Below the pieces are notes generated by a model. It did no database searches. It had not been told where the DNA came from and saw nothing but the letters and a program-made list of their open reading frames with translations. The position numbers and the translations under genes are program-made. From Umezawaea tangerina (GTDB lineage Bacteria; Actinomycetota; Actinomycetes; Mycobacteriales; Pseudonocardiaceae), in NCBI RefSeq assembly GCF_003002815.1, contig NZ_PVTF01000003.1, positions 558,001 to 622,000 on the forward strand: a stretch of 64,000 nt of DNA, given 5' to 3'. Positions 17,133-25,951 of this stretch are shown piece after piece (position 1 is the stretch's first letter; each line of letters starts with the position of its first letter).

Positions 17133-17586
17133 CGTCGGGGTCGAGGCCGAGGTAGTTGGCGACCTGCTCGACCAGCACGTCGTGCACCAGGTCGGACAGG
17201 TCGGCGCCGTCCTTGGCGCGCGCCTCCAGCGGCCGCCGGTACAACACGATCCGCGCACGGGTCGGCACCCCGGACTTGTCCGACACCGCGGGCATCAACC
17301 GGGCCAGGGGCACGTTGCCGTCCTCGACGACCCCGCCGTCCTCGGACTCGGCCACCTGCACGTCCGGCACGTCGTCCACCGCGACGTCCAGCTGGGTCAG
17401 CTCGGTCCGCCACCGCGCCTCGATCGGCTCCAGCGCCTCCAGCACGAGCGCGTCGAAGCGCTCGGCCCGGCTCCGGGCCGCGGGGAGGGTCGCCGGGTAC
17501 AGCGGTCCGCGCAGGCCTCTTCCGTGCCTGTCGCGATTGCGTCGCCGCGGAGAACCCTGTCGCCGCGAACCCCGAGCCGTCACCAC
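17116..17586 (-). CDS. Metallopeptidase-family protein lacking HExxH (Rv3259-type)
   Basis: About 156 residues. The N-terminus GRGLRGPLYPATLPAARSR and the C-terminal RARIVLYRRPLEARAKD match the small zincin-like family that includes Rv3259. Where an active zincin has HExxH, this chain has LVHDVLVEQVANYLG: one histidine remains and the second is absent, so peptidase activity is unlikely, as appears usual for the actinobacterial branch. The start is uncertain; GTG at 17586 (or 17583) agrees with family length, while a longer frame from 17661 would run into the promoter region of the divergent DUF3499 gene. Function unknown. Confidence 0.75.
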   Translation of the reverse strand: MVTARGSRRQGSPRRRNRDRHGRGLRGPLYPATLPAARSRAERFDALVLEALEPIEARWRTELTQLDVAVDDVPDVQVAESEDGGVVEDGNVPLARLMPAVSDKSGVPTRARIVLYRRPLEARAKDGADLSDLVHDVLVEQVANYLGLDPDVIDGE

Positions 17587-17717
17587 ACCCCTGAGCCTAG
17601 TTGTCCAGCGCGGAACCCCTCCAGACGCACCCTCGCGGGGACGAAACGAGAGGTCGCTCACGCCGTTTACCGCGTGCCTCCGACACGACCGGCGGCGGAC
17701 GCGCTATCGTCCCCGCC

Positions 17718-18089
17718 GTGCGGAGCGTGAGACGGTGCTCGCGAACCGGGTGCGCTAACCCGGCAGTCGCCACGCTCACCTATGCCTATGCGGACTCGAC
17801 CGCGGTCGTCGGACCCCTTGCCACGTACTCCGAACCGCACAGCTACGACCTGTGCGAGGAGCACGCGTTGAGGCTCACCGCCCCCCGCGGGTGGGAAGTC
17901 GTGAGGTACCAGGGTGAGTTCGCGGCGCCCGAGCCGACGGTGGACGACCTGACGGCGTTGGCCGAGGCCGTGCGCGAGGCGGGCAGGGCCGACCGGCCGC
18001 TGGAGGTCCGCGATCTGCAGCGCGACCTCCAGACCGGCAACATCCGACGGGGCCACCTGCGCGTTCTGCCTGATCCGCACGAGGACTGA
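17718..18089 (+). CDS. DUF3499 protein (Rv3258c-type)
   Basis: A 123-residue protein: RRCSRTGCANPAVATLTYAYAD at the N-terminus and YDLCEEHALRLTAPRGWEVV in the middle. The C-x4-C pair with a later C-x2-H resembles a small zinc site, and the family is conserved next to phosphomannomutase in actinobacteria (Rv3258c). No enzymatic role is established. The GTG at 17718 is chosen because the conserved region starts there; a longer frame is non-conserved. There is no Shine-Dalgarno sequence, and TATCGT eight bases upstream could be a -10 element, so the transcript may be leaderless. It leads into pmmA after 86 bp. Confidence 0.85.
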   Translation: MRSVRRCSRTGCANPAVATLTYAYADSTAVVGPLATYSEPHSYDLCEEHALRLTAPRGWEVVRYQGEFAAPEPTVDDLTALAEAVREAGRADRPLEVRDLQRDLQTGNIRRGHLRVLPDPHED

Positions 18090-18175
18090 ACCCCCGCACG
18101 GGTCACCGGTAGGCTTCCGGCCGGGCGGTGTCAACAGCCGACCGTGTCGAGGAATGCCAGCCGAGGAGTGTCCGC

Positions 18176-19528
18176 GTGCGCGATCTGTCCGGCGTCGTCA
18201 AGGCCTATGACGTGCGTGGTGTGGTGGGCGAACAGCTCGACGCCGCCGTCGTCCGCGACCTGGGTGCCGCGTTCGCGCGCTTGGTCGGTGGGCCCGCCGT
18301 CGTCATCGGCCACGACATGCGCGACTCCTCGCCGGAGCTGTCCGCCGCGTTCGCCGACGGCGTGAACGCCCAGGGCGTGGACGTGATCAGCATCGGCCTG
18401 GCCAGCACGGACATGCTGTACTTCGCCTCCGGGAAGCTCGACCTGCCCGGCGCGATGTTCACCGCGAGCCACAACCCCGCGAAGTACAACGGCATCAAGC
18501 TCTGCCGCGCGGGCGCCTCCCCGGTCGGCCAGGACACCGGCCTCTCCCAGGTCCGCGAGGACGCCGAGCGCGGCGTCCCGGACGCGGAGGGCGTCACCCC
18601 CGGCACCCGCACCGAGCGCGACCTGCTCGCCGACTACGCCGCCTACCTGCTCGACCTGGTGGACCTGTCCGGCTCGCGGCCGCTGAAGGTCGTCGTGGAC
18701 GCGGGCAACGGCATGGGCGGCTACACGGTGCCCGAGGTGTTCAAGGGCCTGCCGATCGAGATCGTGCCGATGTACTTCGAGCTGGACGGCAACTTCCCGA
18801 ACCACGAGGCCAACCCGCTGGACCCGAAGAACCTGGTCGACCTGCAGGCGAAGGTCGTCGAGGTCGGCGCGGACGCGGGCGTGGCCTTCGACGGCGACGC
18901 CGACCGCTGCTTCGTGATCGACGAGCGCGGCGAGCCGGTGTCGCCGAGCGCGATCACCGCGCTGGTCGCGGTGCGCGAGCTGGCCAAGGACCCCGGCGGC
19001 ACGGTGATCCACAACCTGATCACGTCCAAGGCCGTCCCGGAGATCGTCGCCGAGCACGGCGGCAAGCCGGTCCGCACCCGCGTGGGCCACTCGTTCATCA
19101 AGGCGGAGATGGCGACCACGGGCGCGATCTTCGGCGGCGAGCACTCCGCGCACTACTACTTCCGGCAGTTCTGGAACGCCGACACCGGCATGCTGGCCGC
19201 GCTGCACGTGCTGGCCGCGCTCGGCGAGCAGGACGGCCCGCTGTCCGAGCTGACGAACGTGTACGAGCGCTACTCCGCGTCGGGTGAGGTCAACTCCACC
19301 GTCGCCGACCAGGCCGACCGGATCGCGGCGATCAAGGCCGCCTACGGCGCCCGCCCCGGCGTCACGTTCGACGAGCTGGACGGTCTCACCGTCGACCTGC
19401 CCGACGGTTCGTGGTTCAACCTGCGGGCCTCCAACACCGAACCGCTGCTCCGCCTGAACGTGGAAGCCGCCGACTCCGACGCCGTCGCCGCGCTGCGCGA
19501 CGACGTGCTCGCGATCGTGCGCGGCTGA
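18176..19528 (+). CDS. pmmA: Phosphomannomutase
   Basis: Interconverts mannose-6-phosphate and mannose-1-phosphate. The 450-residue alpha-D-phosphohexomutase has four recognisable active-site loops: phosphoserine loop TASHNPAKYNG near residue 97, metal loop DGDADRCF near 240, sugar-binding GEHSAHYYF near 320 and phosphate-binding RASNTEPLLRLN near 420. GTG at 18176, with GAGGAG eight bases upstream, is preferred to the ORF's earlier start. It matches Rv3257c. Together with the downstream manA it makes Man-1-P for the guanylyltransferase encoded ten kilobases upstream. It heads the operon pmmA-Trm112-SIS-manA, with gaps of 6-17 bp. Confidence 0.94.
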   Translation: MRDLSGVVKAYDVRGVVGEQLDAAVVRDLGAAFARLVGGPAVVIGHDMRDSSPELSAAFADGVNAQGVDVISIGLASTDMLYFASGKLDLPGAMFTASHNPAKYNGIKLCRAGASPVGQDTGLSQVREDAERGVPDAEGVTPGTRTERDLLADYAAYLLDLVDLSGSRPLKVVVDAGNGMGGYTVPEVFKGLPIEIVPMYFELDGNFPNHEANPLDPKNLVDLQAKVVEVGADAGVAFDGDADRCFVIDERGEPVSPSAITALVAVRELAKDPGGTVIHNLITSKAVPEIVAEHGGKPVRTRVGHSFIKAEMATTGAIFGGEHSAHYYFRQFWNADTGMLAALHVLAALGEQDGPLSELTNVYERYSASGEVNSTVADQADRIAAIKAAYGARPGVTFDELDGLTVDLPDGSWFNLRASNTEPLLRLNVEAADSDAVAALRDDVLAIVRG

Positions 19529-19542
19529 CGAAAGGGAAGACG

Positions 19543-19758
19543 ATGGCTGTGCAACTCGACAGCAGGCTGCTGGAGATCCTGGCCTGCCCGTGCCCGGAGC
19601 ACGGGGCGCTGGTGGCGGGCGACGGCACCGACCCGGCGGCGAACTACCTGACCTGCTCGGTGTGCCACCGCTCGTACCCCGTCACCGACGGCATCCCGGT
19701 GCTGCTGCTGGACGAGGCCGTCCGGTTCGACACCGACCCGGACCCGACGGCCGGGTGA
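19543..19758 (+). CDS. Trm112-family small zinc-binding protein
   Basis: A 71-residue protein: DSRLLEILACPCPEHGALV, then LTCSVCHRSYPVTDGIPVLL. The two cysteine pairs and the DGIPVLL ending are the hallmarks of the Trm112/YcaR fold. In eukaryotes and archaea Trm112 activates methyltransferases; in bacteria the partner is mostly unknown. ATG at 19543 is in frame after pmmA with an AAGGGAAG site upstream. The conserved position between pmmA and the SIS protein in actinobacteria suggests a role tied to that operon, though none is proved. Confidence 0.85.
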   Translation: MAVQLDSRLLEILACPCPEHGALVAGDGTDPAANYLTCSVCHRSYPVTDGIPVLLLDEAVRFDTDPDPTAG

Positions 19759-19764
19759 CCCGGC

Positions 19765-20841
19765 ATGCTGGACGACACACTGCTGGAAGACTCCGCCAGA
19801 CTCGGTGAGAACGACACCGGCGGCTGGCTGCGGGCGGCCGCCCACGCCGGGGCGCAGGTCCGCGCCACCGCGGAGGTCGCCACGGAGCTGGGCGTCGCCC
19901 GGATGTTCGAGGAACGGCCGCGCGCTCTCGTGCTGCTGACCCGTCCCGGCGTGGGCAGCTCGGTGGCGAAGCTGTCCTCCGCGCTGCTCGGACCGGGCTG
20001 CCCGGTCCCGGTGGTCGTCGCGGACGAGCTCCCGCCGTGGGTCGGCGCGCTGGACGTGGTGCTGGCGCACACCGAGGATCCCGGCGACGCCGTGCTGGCC
20101 GAGTCGATCTACCGCGCGGGCCGTCGTGGCGCGCGGGTGCTGCTGACCGCCGAACCGGACGGTCCGGTGGCCGCGTCGGCCGCGGGCCACGCGCTGCTGA
20201 TCCCGCCGAGGGTGCCGGTGCCGCAGGGCTTCGGGTTCCCCAGGGCGTTCGGCGGCTGGCTCGTCGCGCTCAACGCGCTGGGCCTGCTCAAGACCGACAT
20301 CGGGCTGATCGCGGACGAGCTGGACCGCGAGGCCGAGCGCGACCACCCGATGCACGAGTCGTTCGTGAACCCGGCGAAGTCGCTGGCGCTGCGGCTGGCC
20401 GACCGCACCCCGCTGCTGTGGGGGCTCGACCACCCGGCGACCGCGGTCGCCGCGCACGGCGCCGCGATGCTCGGGTGCTACGCGGGTGTGGTGAGCGACG
20501 TGGCCGGGTACCCCACGGCGCTGACCCGTTCCGTCCTGCACCGCCGTGCCGTCCAGTCGGCGTCGGGCGAAGACCTGTTCGCCGACCCCGAGGACGAGCC
20601 GACCGGCCAGGTGCGGGTGATGCTGCTCGCCGTGCGGCAGGGGCAGGCCGCCGAGTACGCCCGCCGAGCCGCGCTCGACACGGTGCCCGGCGTCGACGTG
20701 CTGGAACCGGCGGAGGAAGTGACCGGCGGCGACGCGGTGTGCGCGGCACTGCTCGCCCTGCGGTTCGAGTTGGCCGCGCTCTACCTGGGCCTCGCGGCGG
20801 GAACGCTGGGCGGACCGGGTCTGTACGCACCGGCGGTCTGA
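19765..20841 (+). CDS. SIS-domain sugar isomerase-like protein (Rv3256c-type)
   Basis: A 358-residue protein related to bifunctional phosphoglucose/phosphomannose isomerases. The N-terminal SIS-like region includes ALVLLTRPGVGSSVAKLSSALLG, and a second region has TPLLWGLDHPATAVAAHGAAM. It lies between Trm112 and manA as Rv3256c does in M. tuberculosis. The typical PGI catalytic signature was not clearly seen, so it could be a regulatory or divergent isomerase acting on mannose or glucose phosphates. Starts six bases after the Trm112 stop and shares its transcript. Function is inferred from context. Confidence 0.75.
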   Translation: MLDDTLLEDSARLGENDTGGWLRAAAHAGAQVRATAEVATELGVARMFEERPRALVLLTRPGVGSSVAKLSSALLGPGCPVPVVVADELPPWVGALDVVLAHTEDPGDAVLAESIYRAGRRGARVLLTAEPDGPVAASAAGHALLIPPRVPVPQGFGFPRAFGGWLVALNALGLLKTDIGLIADELDREAERDHPMHESFVNPAKSLALRLADRTPLLWGLDHPATAVAAHGAAMLGCYAGVVSDVAGYPTALTRSVLHRRAVQSASGEDLFADPEDEPTGQVRVMLLAVRQGQAAEYARRAALDTVPGVDVLEPAEEVTGGDAVCAALLALRFELAALYLGLAAGTLGGPGLYAPAV

Positions 20842-20858
20842 GGCACGCCGACGAGGGA

Positions 20859-22088
20859 ATGAGCGAGACCGTGGAACTGCTGCACAACGCCATCCGCGCT
20901 TACGCGTGGGGCTCGCGCACCGCAATCTCCGCACTGCTGGGCAAGGAAGTTCCCGCGCCGCACCCCGAGGCCGAGCTGTGGATGGGCGCCCACCCCGGCG
21001 ACCCGTCCCGCGTGGTCGGCCCCGACGGGCAGGAGCGGTCGCTGCTGGACCTGCTGGCCGCCGACCCGGCGGCCCAGCTCGGCGAGCGGTTCGCCACCAG
21101 GTGGGGCGGCAGGCTGCCGTTCCTGATGAAGGTCCTCGCGGCCGAGGAGGCCCTGAGCCTGCAGGCCCACCCGTCGGCCGAGCAGGCCGCCGAGGGCTTC
21201 GCGGCCGAGGAGCGGGCGGGCGTCCCGATGGACGCGCCGACCCGCAACTACAAGGACCCGTCCCCGAAGCCCGAGCTGGTCTGCGCGCTCACCGAGTTCC
21301 ACGCCCTCGCGGGCTTCCGCGACCCCCACCGCACCGCCGCGCTGCTGCGGTCGCTGGACGCGCCGGACTTCGCCCCCTACGCCGAGCTGCTCGCGGGCCA
21401 GCCGGACGAGCAGGGCCTGCGGGCGCTGTTCACGACGCTGATCACGTTGCCGCAGACCGCGTTGGACCAGCTGCTGCCGCAGGTGCTCGACGCGTGCGTG
21501 CTGCACGTCAAGGAGCACGGCGAGTTCGACCTGGAGTGCCGCACGGTCCTGGAGCTGGGGGAGGCCTACCCCGGTGACGCCGGGGTGCTGGCCGCGCTGC
21601 TGCTCAACCGGCTGGTGCTCCAGCCCGGCGAGGCCGTGCACCTGCCCGCGGGCAACCTGCACGCCTACCTGCACGGCACCGGCATCGAGATCCTGGCGAA
21701 CTCGGACAACGTGCTGCGCTGCGGGCTCACCCCCAAGCACGTCGACGTGCCGGAGCTGCTGCGGGTGCTGGACTTCGGCTGCGGCGACATGCCCGTGCAG
21801 CGCGGCGAGGAGGTCGCGCCCGGCCTCGCGGTGTACCGCACGCCGTCGCAGGAGTTCGAGCTGTCCCGGCTGGACCTGGCCGCCGACCTCGAGGTCCGGG
21901 TCGACGACGCGGGCCCCCAGATCCTGATCTGCGTGGACGGCGCGGTCCGCGTCCACGACGGCGCCGGCCGCGAGATCGAGCTGGCCAGGGGCAGGTCCAT
22001 GTGGTTGGCCGCCGCCGATCCGGCGGTGGTTGTGAAGTCCGCCGACGGGGAACCCGCGCTCGTGTTCCGGGCCACCGCCGGGGCCTGA
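20859..22088 (+). CDS. manA: Mannose-6-phosphate isomerase, class I
   Basis: Interconverts fructose-6-phosphate and mannose-6-phosphate, the entry to GDP-mannose. The 409-residue zinc enzyme begins NAIRAYAWGSRTAI; zinc ligands are visible in LSLQAHPSAEQA, in KPELVCAL and in PAGNLHAYLHG, with the active-site segment NSDNVLRCGLTPKHVDV near residue 285. The C-terminal cupin tail is complete. ATG at 20859 sits only two bases after a GAGGG site, so GTG at 20871 is an alternative. It is the last gene of the pmmA operon and matches Rv3255c. Confidence 0.93.
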   Translation: MSETVELLHNAIRAYAWGSRTAISALLGKEVPAPHPEAELWMGAHPGDPSRVVGPDGQERSLLDLLAADPAAQLGERFATRWGGRLPFLMKVLAAEEALSLQAHPSAEQAAEGFAAEERAGVPMDAPTRNYKDPSPKPELVCALTEFHALAGFRDPHRTAALLRSLDAPDFAPYAELLAGQPDEQGLRALFTTLITLPQTALDQLLPQVLDACVLHVKEHGEFDLECRTVLELGEAYPGDAGVLAALLLNRLVLQPGEAVHLPAGNLHAYLHGTGIEILANSDNVLRCGLTPKHVDVPELLRVLDFGCGDMPVQRGEEVAPGLAVYRTPSQEFELSRLDLAADLEVRVDDAGPQILICVDGAVRVHDGAGREIELARGRSMWLAAADPAVVVKSADGEPALVFRATAGA

Positions 22089-22151
22089 GCCCGCCCGGCC
22101 GGTTAGGGTTCGGCTCGACAAATCGGACTTCGACCTCATCAGGGGGCGCAC

Positions 22152-23099
22152 GTGTCAGCAGGGGGCGGAAGCAAGGCGATCATCGCCGCGCTGGTGGCCA
22201 ACGCGGGGATCGCCGCCGCGAAGTTCGTCGGGTTCCTGGTCACCGGGTCGTCGTCGATGCTCGCGGAGTCGGTGCACTCGCTCGCGGACACGTCGAACCA
22301 GGGCCTGCTGCTGCTCGGGCAGAAGACGTCGAAGCGGGTCGCGACCCGCAACCACCCGTTCGGCTTCGGCCGCGACCGGTACTTCTACTCGTTCGTCGTC
22401 GCGCTGATGCTGTTCTCGCTCGGCTCGGTGTTCGCCCTGTACGAGGGCATCCACAAGCTGGAGGAGCCGGAGCCGCTGTCGTCGCCGATCGTCGCGGTGA
22501 TCATCCTGCTGGTCGCGATCGGTCTGGAGAGCTACAGCTTCATGACCGCGATCAAGGAGTCGACGGAGCTCAAGGGCGAGGCGACCTGGTGGCAGTTCAT
22601 CCGCCAGTCGAAGGTGCCGGAGCTGCCGGTCGTGCTGCTGGAGGACGCGGGCGCGCTCGTCGGCCTGGTGCTCGCGCTGATCGGCGTCGGCCTGGCGACC
22701 CTCACCGGTGACCCGGTGTGGGACGCGCTCGGCACGATCTCCATCGGTGTCCTGCTGGGTGTCATCGCGGTCGTCCTGATCGTCGAGATGAAGAGCCTGC
22801 TGATCGGAGAGGGCGCCTCGCCCGCCGAGCTCGACGTGCTCGTGGCCGAGCTGGCCAAGGGCAAGGTCGAGCGGGTCATCCACATCCGCACCCAGTACAT
22901 CGGCCCCGACGAGCTGCTGGTGGCCGCGAAGATCGCGCTCAACCCCGGCCTGACGGTCGCCCAGACCGCCGAGGCCATCAACGACGCCGAGCTGCGCGTC
23001 CGCAACAAGATCCCGGCCGCCCGGCTCATCTACCTGGAGCCGGACCTCGACCGCAGCCTCACCGAGACCGCCCCCGACCCGGCGATCAAGGGAGCCTGA
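22152..23099 (+). CDS. Cation diffusion facilitator family transporter
   Basis: A 315-residue divalent metal/proton antiporter. Six transmembrane helices can be drawn, with the metal site ESVHSLADTSNQ in helix two and a second polar site around LEDAGALVGLVLALIG in helix five; a cytoplasmic ferredoxin-like domain follows (HIRTQYIGPDELLVAAKIAL). CDF proteins export zinc, iron, manganese or cobalt; the specificity is not evident here. AGGGGGC precedes the GTG start. It is about 60 bp after manA and may belong to a separate unit. Confidence 0.9.
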   Translation: MSAGGGSKAIIAALVANAGIAAAKFVGFLVTGSSSMLAESVHSLADTSNQGLLLLGQKTSKRVATRNHPFGFGRDRYFYSFVVALMLFSLGSVFALYEGIHKLEEPEPLSSPIVAVIILLVAIGLESYSFMTAIKESTELKGEATWWQFIRQSKVPELPVVLLEDAGALVGLVLALIGVGLATLTGDPVWDALGTISIGVLLGVIAVVLIVEMKSLLIGEGASPAELDVLVAELAKGKVERVIHIRTQYIGPDELLVAAKIALNPGLTVAQTAEAINDAELRVRNKIPAARLIYLEPDLDRSLTETAPDPAIKGA

Positions 23100-23173
23100 T
23101 CTCCTGACCTGCCCCGGCACGCGGATCCCCCTATGGTCAAAGGTCGTCAGTCACCCTGCGACAGGAGGACCAC

Positions 23174-24700
23174 GTGCCGGGGAACGGGTTGTGGCGCACC
23201 AAGTCCATCGAGCAGTCGATCGAGGACACCGACGAGCCGGACACCAAGCTCCGCAAGGACTTGACGTCCTGGGACCTGATGGTGTTCGGCGTCGCCGTAG
23301 TGATCGGCGCCGGTATCTTCACCGTGGCGGCGCAGACCGCCGGTGACCTGGCGGGACCGTCGGTCTCGCTGTCGTTCGTCCTCGCCGCGGTCGCCTGCGG
23401 CCTCGCGGCGCTCTGCTACGCCGAGTTCGCCTCGACCGTCCCGGTCGCGGGCAGCGCGTACACGTTCTCCTACGCCACGTTCGGCGAGCTGGTGGCGTGG
23501 ATCATCGGCTGGGACCTCGTTCTGGAGTTCGCGGTCGGCTCGGCGGCCGTGGCGAAGGGCTGGTCGTCCTACCTGCAGATCGTGCTCGGCCAGATCGGGC
23601 TGGAGGCCAAGACCACGGTCGCGATCGGGTCGGTCGACTTCGACTGGGGCGCCGTCCTGCTGGTCGCGGCCCTCACCACGGTGCTCGTGCTGGGCACCAA
23701 GCTGTCCTCGCGGGTCAGCCAGGTCATCACCGCCGTCAAGGTGCTGGTGGTGCTGCTGGTCATCGTGGTCGGCGTCGGCTACATCAAGGCGTCGAACTAC
23801 AGCCCCTACATCCCGCCCGCGCAGAGCGGTGGCACCGGTGTCGGGTCCAGCGGTCTGGAGCAGTCGCTGTTCTCGCTGATCACGGGCCAGTCGGGCAGCA
23901 CGTTCGGCGCGTACGGGATGCTCGCCGCCGCGTCGCTGGTGTTCTTCGCGTTCATCGGCTTCGACGTCGTCGCGACCGCCGCCGAGGAGACCCGCAACCC
24001 GCAGCGCGACCTGCCGCGCGGCATCATCGGCTCGCTGGTCATCGTCACCGTGCTGTACGTCGCGGTGGCGCTGGTCATCACCGGCATGGTCCCGTACACG
24101 GACCTGAAGACCTCCGACGACGGCACGCCCGCCAACCTCGCGACGGCGTTCGCGAACCTCGGCGTCGACTGGGCGGCCAACATCATCTCGGTGGGCGCCC
24201 TCGCGGGCCTCACCACGGTCGTCATGGTCCTCATGCTCGGCCAGACCAGGGTCCTGTTCGCGATGTCGCGCGACGGCCTGCTCCCGCGCGGTCTCGCGAA
24301 GACCGGCAGCCACGGCACCCCGACCAGGGTCACGCTGCTCGTCGGCACGCTCATCGCCCTCGCCGCGGGCTTCTTCCCGGCGGGCAAGCTCGCCGAGATG
24401 GTGAACGTCGGCACCCTGTTCGCCTTCATGCTCGTCTCGGCCGGTGTCCTCATCCTCCGCAAGACCCGCCCGGACCTGCCGCGCGGCTTCCGCACGCCGC
24501 TGGTGCCGCTGGTCCCGATCCTGGCGATCCTCGCCTGCCTGTGGCTGATGCTGAACCTCACCGCGTTGACCTGGGTGCGGTTCGTCATCTGGATGCTCGT
24601 CGGCGTCGTCGTCTACTTCGCCTACGGCCGAACGCATTCCGTGCTGGCCACCCGCGACCGGACCGGCGATCCGGTGGTGAAGCCGGACGAGCGGACCTGA
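23174..24700 (+). CDS. APC-family amino acid permease (Rv3253c-type)
   Basis: A 508-residue transporter with about 12 membrane helices. The first helix has the APC glycine motif VVIGAGIFTVAAQTAG, and the loop FDVVATAAEETRNPQRDLPR between helices six and seven is the family signature of cationic amino acid transporters (CAT subgroup). A GGAGG lies six bases before the GTG. The synteny (after manA) matches Rv3253c. It is probably cytoplasmic-membrane amino acid uptake; the substrate is not identifiable. It ends in a strong inverted repeat shared with the convergent small gene. Confidence 0.88.
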   Translation: MPGNGLWRTKSIEQSIEDTDEPDTKLRKDLTSWDLMVFGVAVVIGAGIFTVAAQTAGDLAGPSVSLSFVLAAVACGLAALCYAEFASTVPVAGSAYTFSYATFGELVAWIIGWDLVLEFAVGSAAVAKGWSSYLQIVLGQIGLEAKTTVAIGSVDFDWGAVLLVAALTTVLVLGTKLSSRVSQVITAVKVLVVLLVIVVGVGYIKASNYSPYIPPAQSGGTGVGSSGLEQSLFSLITGQSGSTFGAYGMLAAASLVFFAFIGFDVVATAAEETRNPQRDLPRGIIGSLVIVTVLYVAVALVITGMVPYTDLKTSDDGTPANLATAFANLGVDWAANIISVGALAGLTTVVMVLMLGQTRVLFAMSRDGLLPRGLAKTGSHGTPTRVTLLVGTLIALAAGFFPAGKLAEMVNVGTLFAFMLVSAGVLILRKTRPDLPRGFRTPLVPLVPILAILACLWLMLNLTALTWVRFVIWMLVGVVVYFAYGRTHSVLATRDRTGDPVVKPDERT

Positions 24701-24751
24701 CCACGACGGGTGCGGTCGGCCTCCCGCGGAAACCGACCGCACCCGTCGTGG
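24701..24751. terminator. Bidirectional terminator-like hairpin
   Basis: Perfect 19-bp stem (24701-24719 with 24733-24751) and a 13-nt loop exactly between the convergent permease and small hypothetical gene, touching the stop region of both. No T-run, as is common in actinobacteria. Confidence 0.8.
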
Positions 24752-24752
24752 T

Positions 24753-25070
24753 TCAGCCCTCCATCCCGGAGGTGATGCCGTCGATCGCCGCGACGACCTG
24801 GCTGACCGGGATGCGCGCGGCGATGTCCTTCGCGGCGTCCAGCCTGCCGCGGACGACGGCGAGGTGCGGCGCGGTCAGCGCGGCCTCGACCTCGGCCACC
24901 AGCCGCGTCCCGTCCGGGCGGTCGAGGTCGTGCGCCTCGACCGCCCGGACGATCAGCGCCCGCAACGCCTCGAGCTCGGCCGAGGTCCCCGGATCGACCT
25001 GCCGGTGCTCGGTGGGGTCGGCGGTCCGGACGGTGTCGGCGTGCTCTCGATCGATCTTGGAATCGGCCAT
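24753..25070 (-). CDS. Small helical hypothetical protein
   Basis: A 105-residue soluble protein with no recognised domain: MADSKIDREHADTVRTADP, then a predicted helical segment LEALRALIVRAVEAHDLD and IPVSQVVAAIDGITSGMEG at the end. There is no signal peptide, cysteine or obvious motif. Coding is supported by codon composition and by the shared terminator at its 3' end. It marks the start of the region that departs from the M. tuberculosis gene order. Function unknown. Confidence 0.6.
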   Translation of the reverse strand: MADSKIDREHADTVRTADPTEHRQVDPGTSAELEALRALIVRAVEAHDLDRPDGTRLVAEVEAALTAPHLAVVRGRLDAAKDIAARIPVSQVVAAIDGITSGMEG

Positions 25071-25239
25071 CCGCGGTGTCGACCTTCGGGGGTGGGGGTT
25101 GGGTGGGCGCCGACCTTGTCGGCGGTGGGCCGCACCGCGTTACCGGCGGGATGTCCGGGTGCGGGTCCTCTTCGGGCCGACGATCACGAAGACGAATACC
25201 GGGCCCACCGCGTCCACGCCGTTTCCGTAGGATCCCGCC

Positions 25240-25941
25240 ATGCAGCCCGACCTGGCCGCGCGCCTGGCCCAAGCCCTGCACGACCGCGAAGCCGCCTGGA
25301 CCTTCGTCCGCGAGTTCGCCGAAGCCTGGTCGGCACCGCTGACCGACACCGACGGCACCGGGAACGACGAGCTGGACGCGGCCGAGGCGAGGCTCGGCGT
25401 GAAGTTGCCGCGGGCGGTCCGCGAGGCCTACCTGCTGTTCGGGCGGCGGCCGGACCTGACGTCCAACCAGGACCGGTTGCTGGCGCCCGAGAAGCTCTTC
25501 GTCGACCACGGGATGCTCGTCTTCCGCGAGGAGAACCAGTGGGTCGCCCACTGGGGCGTGCCGCTGGAGGCCCTGGACCAGGACGACCCGCCCGTCACGA
25601 TGTGGATGAGCCTGGCCGACCCCGCGGCCGACCCGAAGACCGCGTGGCTGGACCGGTTCTCGGTCGCCTGCGTGGAGATGGTGCTCAGCGAGTCGCTGTT
25701 CGAGCCGGAGGACCTGGCCGCGAGCATGGAGCTGGACGAGGACGACGCGGCGGCGCTGGAGCGGTGGGGGACTCGGCTGCCGCTGCCGGACTACCCGGCG
25801 GGGTCGACGGAGACGCGGTGGTTCGTCGGCCCGGACGTGCTGGTGCGGGCGCACGACCGGCAGTGGGCGTGGGTGCGGGCGCGCACCGAGGAGGCGCTGG
25901 ACGAGTTCGTGGACGCGCCGGAGGAGTGGCTGCGCCGGTAG
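25240..25941 (+). CDS. SMI1/KNR4 (SUKH)-like protein
   Basis: A 233-residue acidic protein. ELDAAEARLGVKLPRAVREAYLLFG is the SUKH-fold entry helix-loop (LPxxYxxFL type), followed by LLAPEKLFVDHGMLVFREENQ and a Trp-rich core. SUKH proteins often neutralise contact-dependent toxins, and in other cases are housekeeping proteins of unknown role. No toxin with a YD-repeat or ESX/LXG leader is next to it, so an immunity role is unsupported here. It lies ten bases before the RmlB-like gene, suggesting co-transcription. The preceding 170 bp hold no gene that I can support. Confidence 0.75.
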   Translation: MQPDLAARLAQALHDREAAWTFVREFAEAWSAPLTDTDGTGNDELDAAEARLGVKLPRAVREAYLLFGRRPDLTSNQDRLLAPEKLFVDHGMLVFREENQWVAHWGVPLEALDQDDPPVTMWMSLADPAADPKTAWLDRFSVACVEMVLSESLFEPEDLAASMELDEDDAAALERWGTRLPLPDYPAGSTETRWFVGPDVLVRAHDRQWAWVRARTEEALDEFVDAPEEWLRR

Positions 25942-25951
25942 CGTCGTGGCC

